This document shows positions 56,660-64,000 of a stretch of 64,000 nucleotides of DNA, piece by piece. Position 1 is the first letter of the stretch; each line of letters opens with the position of its first letter. Below the pieces are notes generated by a model, which was given only the letters and a program-made list of their open reading frames with translations, had not been told where the DNA came from and did not search any database. The translations under genes and the position numbers were made by a program. Source of the DNA: JAICJC01 sp963757605 (GTDB taxonomy: Bacteria; Actinomycetota; Thermoleophilia; Gaiellales; JAICJC01); the NCBI GenBank assembly GCA_963757605.1, contig CAVWSF010000001.1, positions 558,001 to 622,000 of the forward strand, written 5' to 3'.

Positions 56660-57334
56660 TCACTCCGGGCGGCGGAAGCGGGCCCGCCAGACGCGCAGCT
56701 CGAACGTCGGCGCGCCGATCAGCGCGCGCACGTGCTCGGCCGCCGAGCCGGCGCACCCGGCCACCTCGAGCCACGAGTCGACCTCGAACACCCGCAGCCA
56801 CATCTCCTCGGCGTCCAGGTCGAGGCCGGCGCCGAGCAGCGGCACCCGCGGCTCGCCGGCCGTGATGAGGCGGCCGTGCTCGGGGTCGCGGATGCGTTCG
56901 ATCTCCTCCCAGCGGCGGGCACGGCCGGGGTCGTCGTCGGCAACGAAGTCCTCGAGCACGATCCGCCCGCCGGGAGCGAGGACACGCGTCATCTCGTCGA
57001 GCGCGCGCGGCGGGCGGGCGATGTGGTGCAGGCTGTTCACGCACGTCACGAGGTCGAAGCTCGCGTCCTCGAACGGCAGCTGCTCGGCGCGGCCGAGCGA
57101 GCGCCCGATCCCCTCCGGGACGAACTCGAGCAGGCGCGCCGACGTGTCGAGCACCGCGATCGACCCCACCCGCGGACGGAGCGCCCCGGCCAGCGCCCCC
57201 GGGCCGCCGGCGACGTCGAGGGCGCGGTCGGCCGGGCCGGGGTCGCACCACTCGATGAAGCCCGTCCAGTCGCGCGCCGCGGCCATCGCGGCGTAGCGCT
57301 CGGCGGTGCGGTCGAAGCGGCTACCCCCGGACAA
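56660..57334 (-). CDS. class I SAM-dependent methyltransferase
   Basis: A 224-residue methyltransferase (UbiE/Methyltransf_11-like). ALDVAGGPGALAGAL is SAM motif I, VLDTSARLLEF the acidic loop, EQLPFEDASFDLVTCVNSLHHI motif II/III and RVLAPGGRIVLEDF the post-II strand. The TTG start at 57334 overlaps the end of the nucleotidyltransferase gene by 14 bp. The C-terminal region is variable and gives no clue to the substrate. Confidence 0.88.
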   Translation of the reverse strand: MSGGSRFDRTAERYAAMAAARDWTGFIEWCDPGPADRALDVAGGPGALAGALRPRVGSIAVLDTSARLLEFVPEGIGRSLGRAEQLPFEDASFDLVTCVNSLHHIARPPRALDEMTRVLAPGGRIVLEDFVADDDPGRARRWEEIERIRDPEHGRLITAGEPRVPLLGAGLDLDAEEMWLRVFEVDSWLEVAGCAGSAAEHVRALIGAPTFELRVWRARFRRPE

Positions 57335-58700
57335 ATGCCACCGCCTCGTCGCGCGTCGTCACCGCGGCCGCGGCCTGCTCCTCGGCCAGTGCGTCGACCA
57401 GCTCGCCGATCCGCGGCCCCTCGGCGCCCGTCAGCTCGGCGATCTCGTCCCCGCGAAGGAGCGGGGCGCGCTCCTCCGCCTCGAGCTCGGAGACCAGCGC
57501 GAGCAGGTCGTCCGCCGTCTCGGCATGTGCCCGCACATAGGCCTGGCGGGCGCGCACGCCGCGCGTTGCGAATCGGTCGGCCAGCGAGATGACGACGCTC
57601 GCCTCCGTGTGCGGCTGGGTGGCGCGCAGGTAGCGGTACGCCTCGCGGCGGCCGAGCGGGCGGTCGTGCACCATGAATCCCAGCCGCAGGTGCTCGGCGA
57701 CGAGCAGCATGCAGAACCGGATCGTGGACGTCGCCGCCCGCCACCGGCGCAGGATCCTGCGCGTCGTCGCGGCACCCTTCCTGTCGTGGCCCATGAAGCC
57801 GACCCGGCCGTCGGCCGAGACCGTGCGCGTGCTCGGCTTCTCGATGTCGTGGAAGAGCGCCGCGAGCCGCAGCGCCGTGCGCGCGTCGAGCTCGTCCCCC
57901 ACCGGCTCGTCCATCGCCCCTCGCAACCGGTCGGCGTGGCGGGGCAGGTAGTGCTCGGGATGGGCGGCGATGTCGGCCGCGGCGTCGAGCACCTGGAGGG
58001 TGTGCTCGAAGACGTCGAGGTGGTGAAACCGGCTCTGCTCGCAGCCGTGCATCGGACCGGCCTCGGGCAGAACGACATCGAGGACACCAAGGCCGTCGAG
58101 GAGGCGGACCGCGGCATCGGGATGATCGGGAGCGAGCAGCCGCCGCACCTCGGCGTAGATCCGCTCGCCGGCCGCGCGGTCGGCCAGGTGGGCGTCGCGG
58201 CGGGCCAGCCGCTGAGCCTCGGGGTCGACCTCGAACCCCAGCTCGTGGGCGATCCGGGCCAGGCGCAGCAGCCGCAGCGGGTCGTCGGTGAAGACGCGCT
58301 CGGAGACGAGCCGCAGCCGCCCCTCGGCCAGGTCGGAGAGCCCGCCGAACGGGTCGACGAGATCCTCTCCTGCGCCGTTGACCGGGATCGCCATCGCGTT
58401 CACCGTGAAGTCGCGCTCGCCCAGGTCGGCCACGATATCGCCCCCGCGCCGAGCCGTCACGTCGATCGTGCGGCCGTCCAGCACCACCCGCCACGCGCCG
58501 TGGGTCTCCGAGAGGGCGAACGGCGAGCCGCCGGTGGCGCGCGCCAGCCGGCGTGCCGCCGGGGCCGGGTCGCCGGGCACGACGACGTCGATGTCGACCA
58601 CCGGCCGCCCCAGGCGCACGTCGCGGACGCACCCGCCGACGAAGTGGGCCTCGCCGTCGGCGATCAGGGGCCGCAGCTCGTCAAGCACCGCGGAGGACAT
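57321..58700 (-). CDS. CCA tRNA nucleotidyltransferase / poly(A) polymerase family
   Basis: A 459-residue class II nucleotidyltransferase. The head has VGGCVRDVRLGRPVVDIDVVV (22-41) with catalytic D36 and D38, then RDFTVNAMAI, DPLRLLRLARIA and the ERIYAEVRRLL neck. A C-terminal HD domain (LAALFHDIEKP, then HPEHY upstream) is fused, as in many CCA-adding enzymes and poly(A) polymerases. CCA addition is most likely. The ATG overlaps alr by 20 bp. Confidence 0.9.
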   Translation of the reverse strand: MSSAVLDELRPLIADGEAHFVGGCVRDVRLGRPVVDIDVVVPGDPAPAARRLARATGGSPFALSETHGAWRVVLDGRTIDVTARRGGDIVADLGERDFTVNAMAIPVNGAGEDLVDPFGGLSDLAEGRLRLVSERVFTDDPLRLLRLARIAHELGFEVDPEAQRLARRDAHLADRAAGERIYAEVRRLLAPDHPDAAVRLLDGLGVLDVVLPEAGPMHGCEQSRFHHLDVFEHTLQVLDAAADIAAHPEHYLPRHADRLRGAMDEPVGDELDARTALRLAALFHDIEKPSTRTVSADGRVGFMGHDRKGAATTRRILRRWRAATSTIRFCMLLVAEHLRLGFMVHDRPLGRREAYRYLRATQPHTEASVVISLADRFATRGVRARQAYVRAHAETADDLLALVSELEAEERAPLLRGDEIAELTGAEGPRIGELVDALAEEQAAAAVTTRDEAVAFVRG

Positions 58701-59784
58701 GCTCCACCCTCCGTGGCCGCGGCGCGAGCGACGTCACGATCTCGTAGTTGATCGTCCCGGCCATGTGGGCCCACTCCTCGGCCAGGATCCGCTCGTCGCC
58801 GTCCTCGCCGAGCAGCGTCACCACGTCGCCCGGCTCGACGTCGCACACCGGGCCGATGGCGAAGGTGAGCTGGTCCATGCTGACCGTGGCCGCGACCCGC
58901 CGGCGGCGGCCCCGCACCAGGACGTCTGCTCGGCCGGAGAGGATGCGCGGAACGCCGTCGGCATAGCCGGCCGGGACGAGCCCGATCCAGGTCGGCTCAG
59001 ACGCGACCAGGCGGCGGCCGTACCCGGCGCTCGCGCCCGGGGCCAGCGTCTTCACCTCGGCCACGAAGCTCTCGAGCCGAAGCGCCGGCTGGAGCCCGTC
59101 GCCCGCCGGGTCGGCGCCGAACGGCGACAGCCCGTAGACGGCGATCCCGCACCGCACCGCATCGAAGCGGGCGTCCGGGAAGCGGAGCGTCGCGGCGCTG
59201 TTTGCGATGTGGCGCGGGCACGGCGGAAAGCGTTCGGCCAGCGTGGCGAAGCGCTCGACCTGACGCCGGGTGAACTCCTCGTCGCTGTCCGCAACGGCCA
59301 GGTGGCTCATGAGCCCGGCGAGGCCGAGCACGTCGCCCTCGGCGAGCTGCTCCCCGATCCGCAGCGCGTCGTCCTCCGCCATGCCCCAGCGGCCCATTCC
59401 GGTGTCGGCCTTCACGTGCACGCCGAGCGGCGAGCGCGCCGCCGCCCGCAGGCGCGCGTACCCGGCGACCGACGTCACGGTGACGTCGACGCCCTCGACA
59501 TCGCTCTCCTGGCCGGGCACGAGCGGCCCCATGACGAGCACCGGCACGTCGCCCAGGTCGTCGCGCAGGGCCCGGGCCTCCTCCCATGTGGCCACGCACA
59601 GCCGCGCCGCCCCGGAGGCGAGCGCCGTGCGGCCGACCGCGGCGGCGCCGTGGCCGTAGCCGTCCGCCTTCACGACCGCCCACATCTCGGCCGGCGCGGC
59701 CGCGGCGGCGAGGCGGGCGACGTTCGCGGCGACCGCGGTCAGGTCGACCGTCACGGTGGCACGGGCCCGCTCGGTGCCGATCAC
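58681..59784 (-). CDS. alr: alanine racemase
   Basis: A 367-residue PLP enzyme that makes D-alanine for peptidoglycan. The PLP lysine is K39 in WAVVKADGYGHG, and the second catalytic residue is the tyrosine in SAGYGRRL. HVKADTGMGRWGM, HIANSAAT, VRCGIAVYGLSPF and VSMDQLTF are family landmarks. The GTG overlaps the stop of the nnr gene (GTGA). Grouping with nnr and acpS is common in Actinobacteria. Confidence 0.95.
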   Translation of the reverse strand: MIGTERARATVTVDLTAVAANVARLAAAAAPAEMWAVVKADGYGHGAAAVGRTALASGAARLCVATWEEARALRDDLGDVPVLVMGPLVPGQESDVEGVDVTVTSVAGYARLRAAARSPLGVHVKADTGMGRWGMAEDDALRIGEQLAEGDVLGLAGLMSHLAVADSDEEFTRRQVERFATLAERFPPCPRHIANSAATLRFPDARFDAVRCGIAVYGLSPFGADPAGDGLQPALRLESFVAEVKTLAPGASAGYGRRLVASEPTWIGLVPAGYADGVPRILSGRADVLVRGRRRRVAATVSMDQLTFAIGPVCDVEPGDVVTLLGEDGDERILAEEWAHMAGTINYEIVTSLAPRPRRVEHVLRGA

Positions 59785-61259
59785 GGCAGCACCTCCGGCA
59801 GGGCGTCGATCACGTCTGTCGCGATGATGCCCGACGGCCCGCGCCGCTCGACGGCGCGGCGACCGGCGAGGCCGTGCGCCTCGGCCGCGATGCAGGCCGC
59901 CACGTGGGCGTCGGCGCCCTTGGCGAGCATGGCGGCGACCGCGCCGGTGAGCACGTCGCCCGAGCCCGCCGTTGCCAGCCCCGGCGGCCCGGCGTGCGAG
60001 ACGCCCAGCCGTCCGTCCGGGGCGGCGACCAGCGTGTCGGAGCCCTTGAGCAGGACGACGCAGCCCGCAGCGGCCGCGGCCTTCCGGACCGCCTCGAGCC
60101 GGTTCTCGTGCACCCACCTGGACTCGACGCCGAGCAGGCGCGCCATCTCGCCCTCGTGCGGGGTGAGGACGGTCGGGCCGGGCCGGCGCCGGAGCCGCGC
60201 GAGACGGCGGTCGAAGGCGAAGAGGGCGTCGGCGTCGATGACGATCGGGCCGGCGTGCTCGGCCGCCACCCGCCGCGCCAGCGCCACCGCGTCGTCGGAG
60301 CGGCCGAGGCCCGGGCCGAGCGCCACAGCGCCGGCCCGCTCGAGCAGCTCGAGCCCGTCGGGGAGGGGGCGCACCATCACCTCGGGCACGCGGCCCTCCA
60401 GCGCCGGCACGGCCTCGGCCGGCGCCGCGATCCAGGCGACTCCCGCCGAGGCCCGAAGCGCTGCCAGCGCGGCCATGAGCGGCGCACCGATGAACCCGGG
60501 CGCACCCCCGACGACGAGCACCGCGCCGGCCGTGTACTTCGAGCCGCGCACCGCCTTGGGCCAGGCCGCCGCCAGCGTCTCGGCGCCCGAGAGCAGCGTC
60601 GCCGCAGTCGGCTGGTCGGCCTCGCGCGGGATCCCGATGTCGGCCACGACCACCCGGCAGGCGGCGCTGCGGCCCGGCTCGATCGCGGTGCCGACCTTGC
60701 GGCCGTGGAAGCAGACCGTCACGTCCGCGCGCACGGCCGCGCCGACGATCGTCCCGGTCGAGCCGTCCACGCCCGACGGGACGTCGAGCGCGACCACGGT
60801 CCCGATCGGCGGGCGCATCGCCTCGATCGCCTGGGCGACCGCGCCGCGCGGCGCGCCCCGAAAGCCGGTCCCGAGGAGCGCGTCGACGATGACGTCCGCG
60901 CGGGTCAGCCGCGCCCGGCGGACGCCGGCCGCGACGGGGATGCCGAGCCGCCGGGCGATGTCGTGGTTCAGGCGCGCGTCGGGCGGCAGCTTGCGCACGT
61001 CGCCCGCCATGAGGCACTCGACCTCCCAGCCCGCCTCGTGCAGGTGGCGGGCGACGACGAACCCGTCGCCGCCGTTGTTGCCCGGTCCGCAGACGACGGC
61101 GGCGCGGCCCCGGCCCGGCGCGTGCCGCAGGGTCTCCTCCGCCGCGGCGAGCCCGGCCCGCTCCATGAGGACGGCGCCGGGGATGCCGAGCTTCTCGATC
61201 GCGGCGGCGTCGGCGGCGCGCATCTCGGCGGCCGTGTAGAGGGCGTGCGGGCCGCTCAT
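59781..61259 (-). CDS. nnr: bifunctional NAD(P)H-hydrate epimerase / ADP-dependent dehydratase
   Basis: A 492-residue two-domain repair enzyme. The N-terminal YjeF_N domain (1 to about 215, with CGPGNNGGDGFVVARHL at 58-74) epimerises damaged NAD(P)HX; the C-terminal ribokinase-like domain (about 225-492, with LTPHEGEMARL and ATAGSGDVLTG) dehydrates it. Both catalytic regions look intact. It overlaps acpS and alr by 4 bp each. Confidence 0.94.
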   Translation of the reverse strand: MSGPHALYTAAEMRAADAAAIEKLGIPGAVLMERAGLAAAEETLRHAPGRGRAAVVCGPGNNGGDGFVVARHLHEAGWEVECLMAGDVRKLPPDARLNHDIARRLGIPVAAGVRRARLTRADVIVDALLGTGFRGAPRGAVAQAIEAMRPPIGTVVALDVPSGVDGSTGTIVGAAVRADVTVCFHGRKVGTAIEPGRSAACRVVVADIGIPREADQPTAATLLSGAETLAAAWPKAVRGSKYTAGAVLVVGGAPGFIGAPLMAALAALRASAGVAWIAAPAEAVPALEGRVPEVMVRPLPDGLELLERAGAVALGPGLGRSDDAVALARRVAAEHAGPIVIDADALFAFDRRLARLRRRPGPTVLTPHEGEMARLLGVESRWVHENRLEAVRKAAAAAGCVVLLKGSDTLVAAPDGRLGVSHAGPPGLATAGSGDVLTGAVAAMLAKGADAHVAACIAAEAHGLAGRRAVERRGPSGIIATDVIDALPEVLP

Positions 61260-61615
61260 GCGTCGTGCACGATGGCGACGGCGGCCGCCATCCCCTTCGA
61301 GTGCGTCATGGAGAGATCGATGCCGCCGGCGCTCACCCGCTCCGCCCAGGCCGCCGTGCGGCCGGTGAGGCTCACGCCGGGTTTCGGCCGCCCGGCGATC
61401 TCGATCTCGCGCCAGGTGAACGGCACGCCGAACCCGAGCGCCTTCCCGACCGCCTCCTTGCCGGCGAACCGGGCGGCGAAGTGCTGCGGCGGGTTCGCGC
61501 GCGAGAGGCAGTACTCACGCTCGGCCGCGGTGAAGACCCGCTCGACGAACCGGGGATGGCGGACGAGGGCCCGCGCAACCCGGTCGATCTCGATCAGGTC
61601 GATCCCAACCCGCAT
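61256..61615 (-). CDS. acpS: holo-ACP synthase
   Basis: A 119-residue AcpS, which transfers phosphopantetheine from CoA to acyl carrier protein. MRVGIDLIEIDR (metal-ligand D6) and FAARFAGKEAVGKALG (E54, K53) are the two conserved motifs, and the C-terminal DLSMTHSKGMAAA is typical. I use the ATG at 61615 because a TAGTAT hexamer ends 7 nt before it (leaderless); the ATG at 61624 would overlap that hexamer. The stop overlaps the nnr start. Confidence 0.93.
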   Translation of the reverse strand: MRVGIDLIEIDRVARALVRHPRFVERVFTAAEREYCLSRANPPQHFAARFAGKEAVGKALGFGVPFTWREIEIAGRPKPGVSLTGRTAAWAERVSAGGIDLSMTHSKGMAAAVAIVHDA

Positions 61616-61622
61616 GGCGGCC

Positions 61623-61632
61623 ATACTATGCT
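61623..61632. promoter_or_regulatory. bidirectional leaderless promoter, acpS / MBL-fold gene
   Basis: ATACTATGCT carries overlapping -10 hexamers on both strands: TATGCT on the plus strand (61627-61632), 6 nt before GTG 61639, and TAGTAT on the minus strand (61628-61623), 7 nt before ATG 61615. Both transcripts would be leaderless. Confidence 0.5.
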
Positions 61633-61638
61633 AGGGCC

Positions 61639-62457
61639 GTGCCGCGAGCGGTTTCCCTGACGCCCACCGTCACGTGGTGGCCGAGCACGCTCTACCAAAC
61701 GACGACGCTCGAGCTGCGCCGGGGCGCGGACCGGCTCCTCGTCGATCCCGGCATCTCGCCGTGGGAGATCGACGAGGTCGTCTCGGCCACGGCCGACCCG
61801 GTCACGCAGGTGCTCGTGACGCACGCCGACTGGGATCACGTGATGGCGCTGGGCGTGCTGCCCGACGCGCAGGTCACGGCGTCGGCGGGCGCCGCGGAGC
61901 GGATCCGCTCGGGCGAGGCGCGGGCGTCGATCGAGAAGGAGTCGGTCGAGGCGTACGTCCCCTACGTTGCCCTCGACGCGCTGCACTGCGAGCAGGAGGT
62001 CGAGCCGCCGGCCGACGTGACGCTCGGGCCGTGGAGCGCCGTCTGCCGGGCCGGCCGCGGCCACACCGACGACGGGCTCATCACGCTCTTCCCCGAGGAG
62101 CGGATCCTCGTGATCGGCGACTACCTCTCCGAGCTCGAGATCCCGTTCGCGTACTCGTCGGTGGCCGACTACCAGCAGACGCTCCACACGCTGATCGGCG
62201 TGATCGAGCGCGAGCGGCCGGAGTTCGTCGTGGTCGGCCACGGCCGGCCGCACACGTCCGACAGGGCGCTTCAGATCGCGGACGAGGACCTGGACTACGT
62301 CGAGGCGCTGCTGGCGTTCGCGCAGGCCGGCTGCCCGGCCGACCAGGCCGAGCGGATCGCCGTCCCCTTCCGGGGGGGCGGCCCCTACGACCGCGTCGCC
62401 CACGGCGCCAACGTGAAGCTGGCCTGCGAGGCGGCCGGCGCCACGGTTCCGGCCTAG
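61639..62457 (+). CDS. metallo-beta-lactamase-fold hydrolase
   Basis: A 272-residue MBL-fold protein. THADWDHVMAL is the HxxxDH-type metal motif; the ligand histidine in GRGHTDDGLITLF and the FVVVGHGRPHTSD histidine complete the site. The N-terminal LLVDPGIS strand is typical of the fold. It has no exosite or substrate signature I can read. The GTG start is leaderless from the shared promoter at 61623. The C-terminal about 55 residues (YVEALLAFAQAG...) form a helical tail. Confidence 0.87.
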   Translation: MPRAVSLTPTVTWWPSTLYQTTTLELRRGADRLLVDPGISPWEIDEVVSATADPVTQVLVTHADWDHVMALGVLPDAQVTASAGAAERIRSGEARASIEKESVEAYVPYVALDALHCEQEVEPPADVTLGPWSAVCRAGRGHTDDGLITLFPEERILVIGDYLSELEIPFAYSSVADYQQTLHTLIGVIERERPEFVVVGHGRPHTSDRALQIADEDLDYVEALLAFAQAGCPADQAERIAVPFRGGGPYDRVAHGANVKLACEAAGATVPA

Positions 62458-62497
62458 AAGATCTTTCGTCCGCGGCGCTCCTGCCGATAAGGGATAT

Positions 62498-62764
62498 GTG
62501 CCCCTCCTCGTCCAGGTACGCCGGCATCCGCTCGGCCCGCGCGTCTACGTCGCCGGGCTGCGCGTGCACGAGTGCTGGGCCGGCTTCGCCGCGTCGATCG
62601 CGCTGCTCGCGGCCGAGGCGACGAACCACACCGCCCACCGCCGCTTCGAGACGGCGATCGCCCTCGTCGCCGCCTGGATGATGGCCAAGGACTGGCCCGA
62701 CTTCTTCCCGTCACGCCGGGACACCTACGCGTGGCGGGTGGGAGTGCACCGCCGCGACGACTGA
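62498..62764 (+). CDS. small hypothetical protein, 88 residues
   Basis: An 88-residue protein, with LLVQVRRHPLGPRVYVAGLR at the N-terminus and a helix rich in His/Ala (HECWAGFAASIALLAAEATN), then WMMAKDWPDFFPSR. The composition is balanced for real coding. GTG start at 62498 with AAGGG close upstream. It may be a small helical membrane-associated or DNA-binding protein; I cannot name a family. It lies 40 bp after the MBL-fold gene. Confidence 0.6.
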   Translation: MPLLVQVRRHPLGPRVYVAGLRVHECWAGFAASIALLAAEATNHTAHRRFETAIALVAAWMMAKDWPDFFPSRRDTYAWRVGVHRRDD

Positions 62765-62792
62765 GCGCCGCGGCGGTGCGTGAGCTCCCGCC

Positions 62793-63959
62793 CTACTCCT
62801 TGAACATGCCGAACATCTGCTGGTTGACTCCACCCAGCTTGGTGAAGTCGCCGCCGACGACCAGCGTCTGCGGGCCTGCGCCGATCGCGAAGACGCCGAG
62901 GTTGCTGTTGGCGGCCGGATGCCACGGCAGGAGCGCACCGGTCGTGTCGTCGACGGCCATCAGGTGGCTCCGCGAGGCGACCCGGGTGCAGAAGTTGTTC
63001 CCCGGGATCGCTCCGCAGTAGGCCTCGAAATGGCCGCCCGCGTAGGCGATGCCGTCGATCACGACGACGTTCTCGACGTTGCCGGTCACGCCCTCGATCC
63101 AGACGAGGTCGCCGGTCGACGGGTTGAACTTCATGAACGAGCCGCCGTTGCCCGTGCCGGCGCCGTAGATGTAGCCCCCGAAGTTGGAGAGGCCGACGAC
63201 GTCGAACGGCCGGAACGAGGTGCGGAACGGGCCGTGCCAGTTCCACGTGACCGACGCACCGGTGTTCGGATCGACCGCGCCGATCGCGTTGCTCGAGACG
63301 CCGTTCAGCGTGTTGAACTCGCCGCCGACGACGACGCGGTTCGAGCCGTTGTTCGTGGTCAGGATCGCGTCGACCGGGCCGTCGGTGACGGGCGCCCAGG
63401 CGGACTGGAACGCGCCGCTGGCCGGGTCGAAGGCCCCGCTGTAGCTCCGCGGCGCTGTGAACGCGCCGCCCAGGTACAGGTGGCCGTTCGAGAGGTCGAT
63501 CGTGCGCACCTCGCCGTTCAGGCCCGACACGCGGAACGCGGTGTTGACGGCACCCGTCGACGCGTTCACGGCCGCGACCTTCTTGCGTTTGGCGCCGCCG
63601 ACGGTGCCGAAGCCGCCGCCGAGGTAGATGTTGTTGCCGTTCACGTAGATCGCGCTCACGAGCCCGTTCACGTTCGGGTTCCACGGCAGCACCGCACCGG
63701 TCGTCAGGTTGATCGCAGCCGCGTGATTCCGCGTGACCTCGCCGGTGCCGGCCGGGGCCCCTGAAGGGCGAACCGACGTGAACTTGCCGCCGATGTAGGC
63801 GATGTTGCCGCTGACGGTGATCGTCGTGACGCGGCCGTTCGTCTGATACGACGGCGCCGGCTTCGAGCCGACGACGGCAGCATGCGCGGGGGCGGCCATC
63901 GCCGCCCACGCAGTCGCGGCAACGGCCGCCTTCAACAGGGTCGTCCTACCCACAGTCAT
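62793..63959 (-). CDS. secreted beta-propeller protein (delta-60-like repeats)
   Basis: A 388-residue exported protein. A signal peptide (1-27, AHA cleavage) precedes repeats of the form IAYIGGKFTSV, IYLGGGFGTV, LYLGGAFTA, RVVVGGEFNTL, YIYGAGTG, IAYAGGHFEA and LVVGGDFTKL, i.e. about seven blades of a propeller. Such proteins are common in the actinobacterial envelope and usually lack catalytic residues. Two cysteines near the C-terminus (AYCG, NNFC) could form a disulfide. The gene is complete at the 5' end; only a short stretch follows before the window ends. Confidence 0.85.
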   Translation of the reverse strand: MTVGRTTLLKAAVAATAWAAMAAPAHAAVVGSKPAPSYQTNGRVTTITVSGNIAYIGGKFTSVRPSGAPAGTGEVTRNHAAAINLTTGAVLPWNPNVNGLVSAIYVNGNNIYLGGGFGTVGGAKRKKVAAVNASTGAVNTAFRVSGLNGEVRTIDLSNGHLYLGGAFTAPRSYSGAFDPASGAFQSAWAPVTDGPVDAILTTNNGSNRVVVGGEFNTLNGVSSNAIGAVDPNTGASVTWNWHGPFRTSFRPFDVVGLSNFGGYIYGAGTGNGGSFMKFNPSTGDLVWIEGVTGNVENVVVIDGIAYAGGHFEAYCGAIPGNNFCTRVASRSHLMAVDDTTGALLPWHPAANSNLGVFAIGAGPQTLVVGGDFTKLGGVNQQMFGMFKE

Positions 63960-64000
63960 TGCCTCCTAGGTGCCTTTCCGCAAGCCTACGGCGTTGCGGC

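Noticed and set aside
55740..57296. Plus-strand frame through the second MITE-like element
   Set aside because: The shared peptide in both elements reflects nucleotide similarity of the repeat, not a gene; there is no start signal and the frame runs through thpR in the wrong phase.
1..64000. CRISPR arrays, tRNA or rRNA genes, prophage or integrase
   Set aside because: No regularly spaced direct repeats, no tRNA cloverleaf in the intergenic gaps, no rRNA-like stretch and no phage or integrase motifs were seen.

Overview
The window is a GC-rich, gene-dense stretch of about 64 kb. Its content fits an actinobacterium, most likely of the Thermoleophilia (Gaiellales/Solirubrobacterales) type: GTG starts are frequent, many genes overlap by ATGA or GTGA, several promoters look leaderless, and there is an alr/nnr/acpS block. 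The taxon is an inference from content and style. I saw no rRNA, tRNA, CRISPR array, phage gene or transposase gene.

Positions 1-30 kb form a catabolic accessory region for cyclic ureides or amides (hydantoin, dihydropyrimidine or allantoin type). It holds two hydantoinase/dihydropyrimidinase-family enzymes (3277-4686, 13159-14508), a hydantoin-type racemase, two M20 N-carbamoyl amidohydrolases (5318-6541, 28982-30214), a peptide-type ABC importer with its binding protein (14508-19802), several SDR and MDR dehydrogenases, a PuuE-like deacetylase and an SMP-30 lactonase. Two copies of a gene pair are embedded in it: a TudS-related (thiouracil desulfurase-like) protein plus a small uncharacterised partner (957-1517 with 662-967; 11513-12058 with 12059-12400). 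One copy ends an operon that also encodes hydantoinase, racemase and carbamoylase, so a route that desulfurises a thio-heterocycle and then opens the ring is a reasonable hypothesis. A perfect inverted repeat between the divergent promoters at 6561-6585 is the likely site of the TetR regulator encoded in the same operon.

Positions 20.9-25.2 kb are a six-gene, translationally coupled operon (OsmC, GST, PuuE-like, quinone oxidoreductase, VOC, Gfo/Idh). At 25.5-30.2 kb a GntR regulator faces a ThDP enzyme, a frameshifted HisC-like aminotransferase and a carbamoylase.

Positions 30-48 kb are mixed housekeeping and envelope genes: DsbA-like, phosphoglycerate mutase-like, L,D-transpeptidase, a HAD-GH65 fusion, CAP, IspH, an ECF sigma factor with its membrane partner, a variant isoleucyl-tRNA synthetase, NUDIX, a serine beta-lactamase family protein, a LytR_C protein and an AI-2E family permease.

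Positions 48.9-51.8 kb hold a compact methylamine-utilisation-like (mau-like) cluster: a MauE-MauD fusion, a cysteine-rich protein resembling the methylamine dehydrogenase light chain, a 45-residue membrane peptide, and a MauF-like membrane domain fused to a beta-propeller. Positions 51.9-55.6 kb encode a class III aminotransferase, a second ThDP enzyme and a cytochrome c. Positions 56-62 kb carry ThpR, a methyltransferase, a CCA-adding enzyme, Alr, Nnr and AcpS. The window ends with a metallo-beta-lactamase-fold protein, a small protein and a secreted beta-propeller.

Three repeat families stand out: a 205-bp MITE-like element with terminal inverted repeats (two copies), a hairpin repeat of about 100 bp directly after stop codons (two copies), and a 13-bp palindrome that supplies the stop codon of two genes (three copies). 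Two genes carry apparent frameshifts (7650 and about 28431-28437); in this GC-rich DNA these may be real or may be sequence errors.
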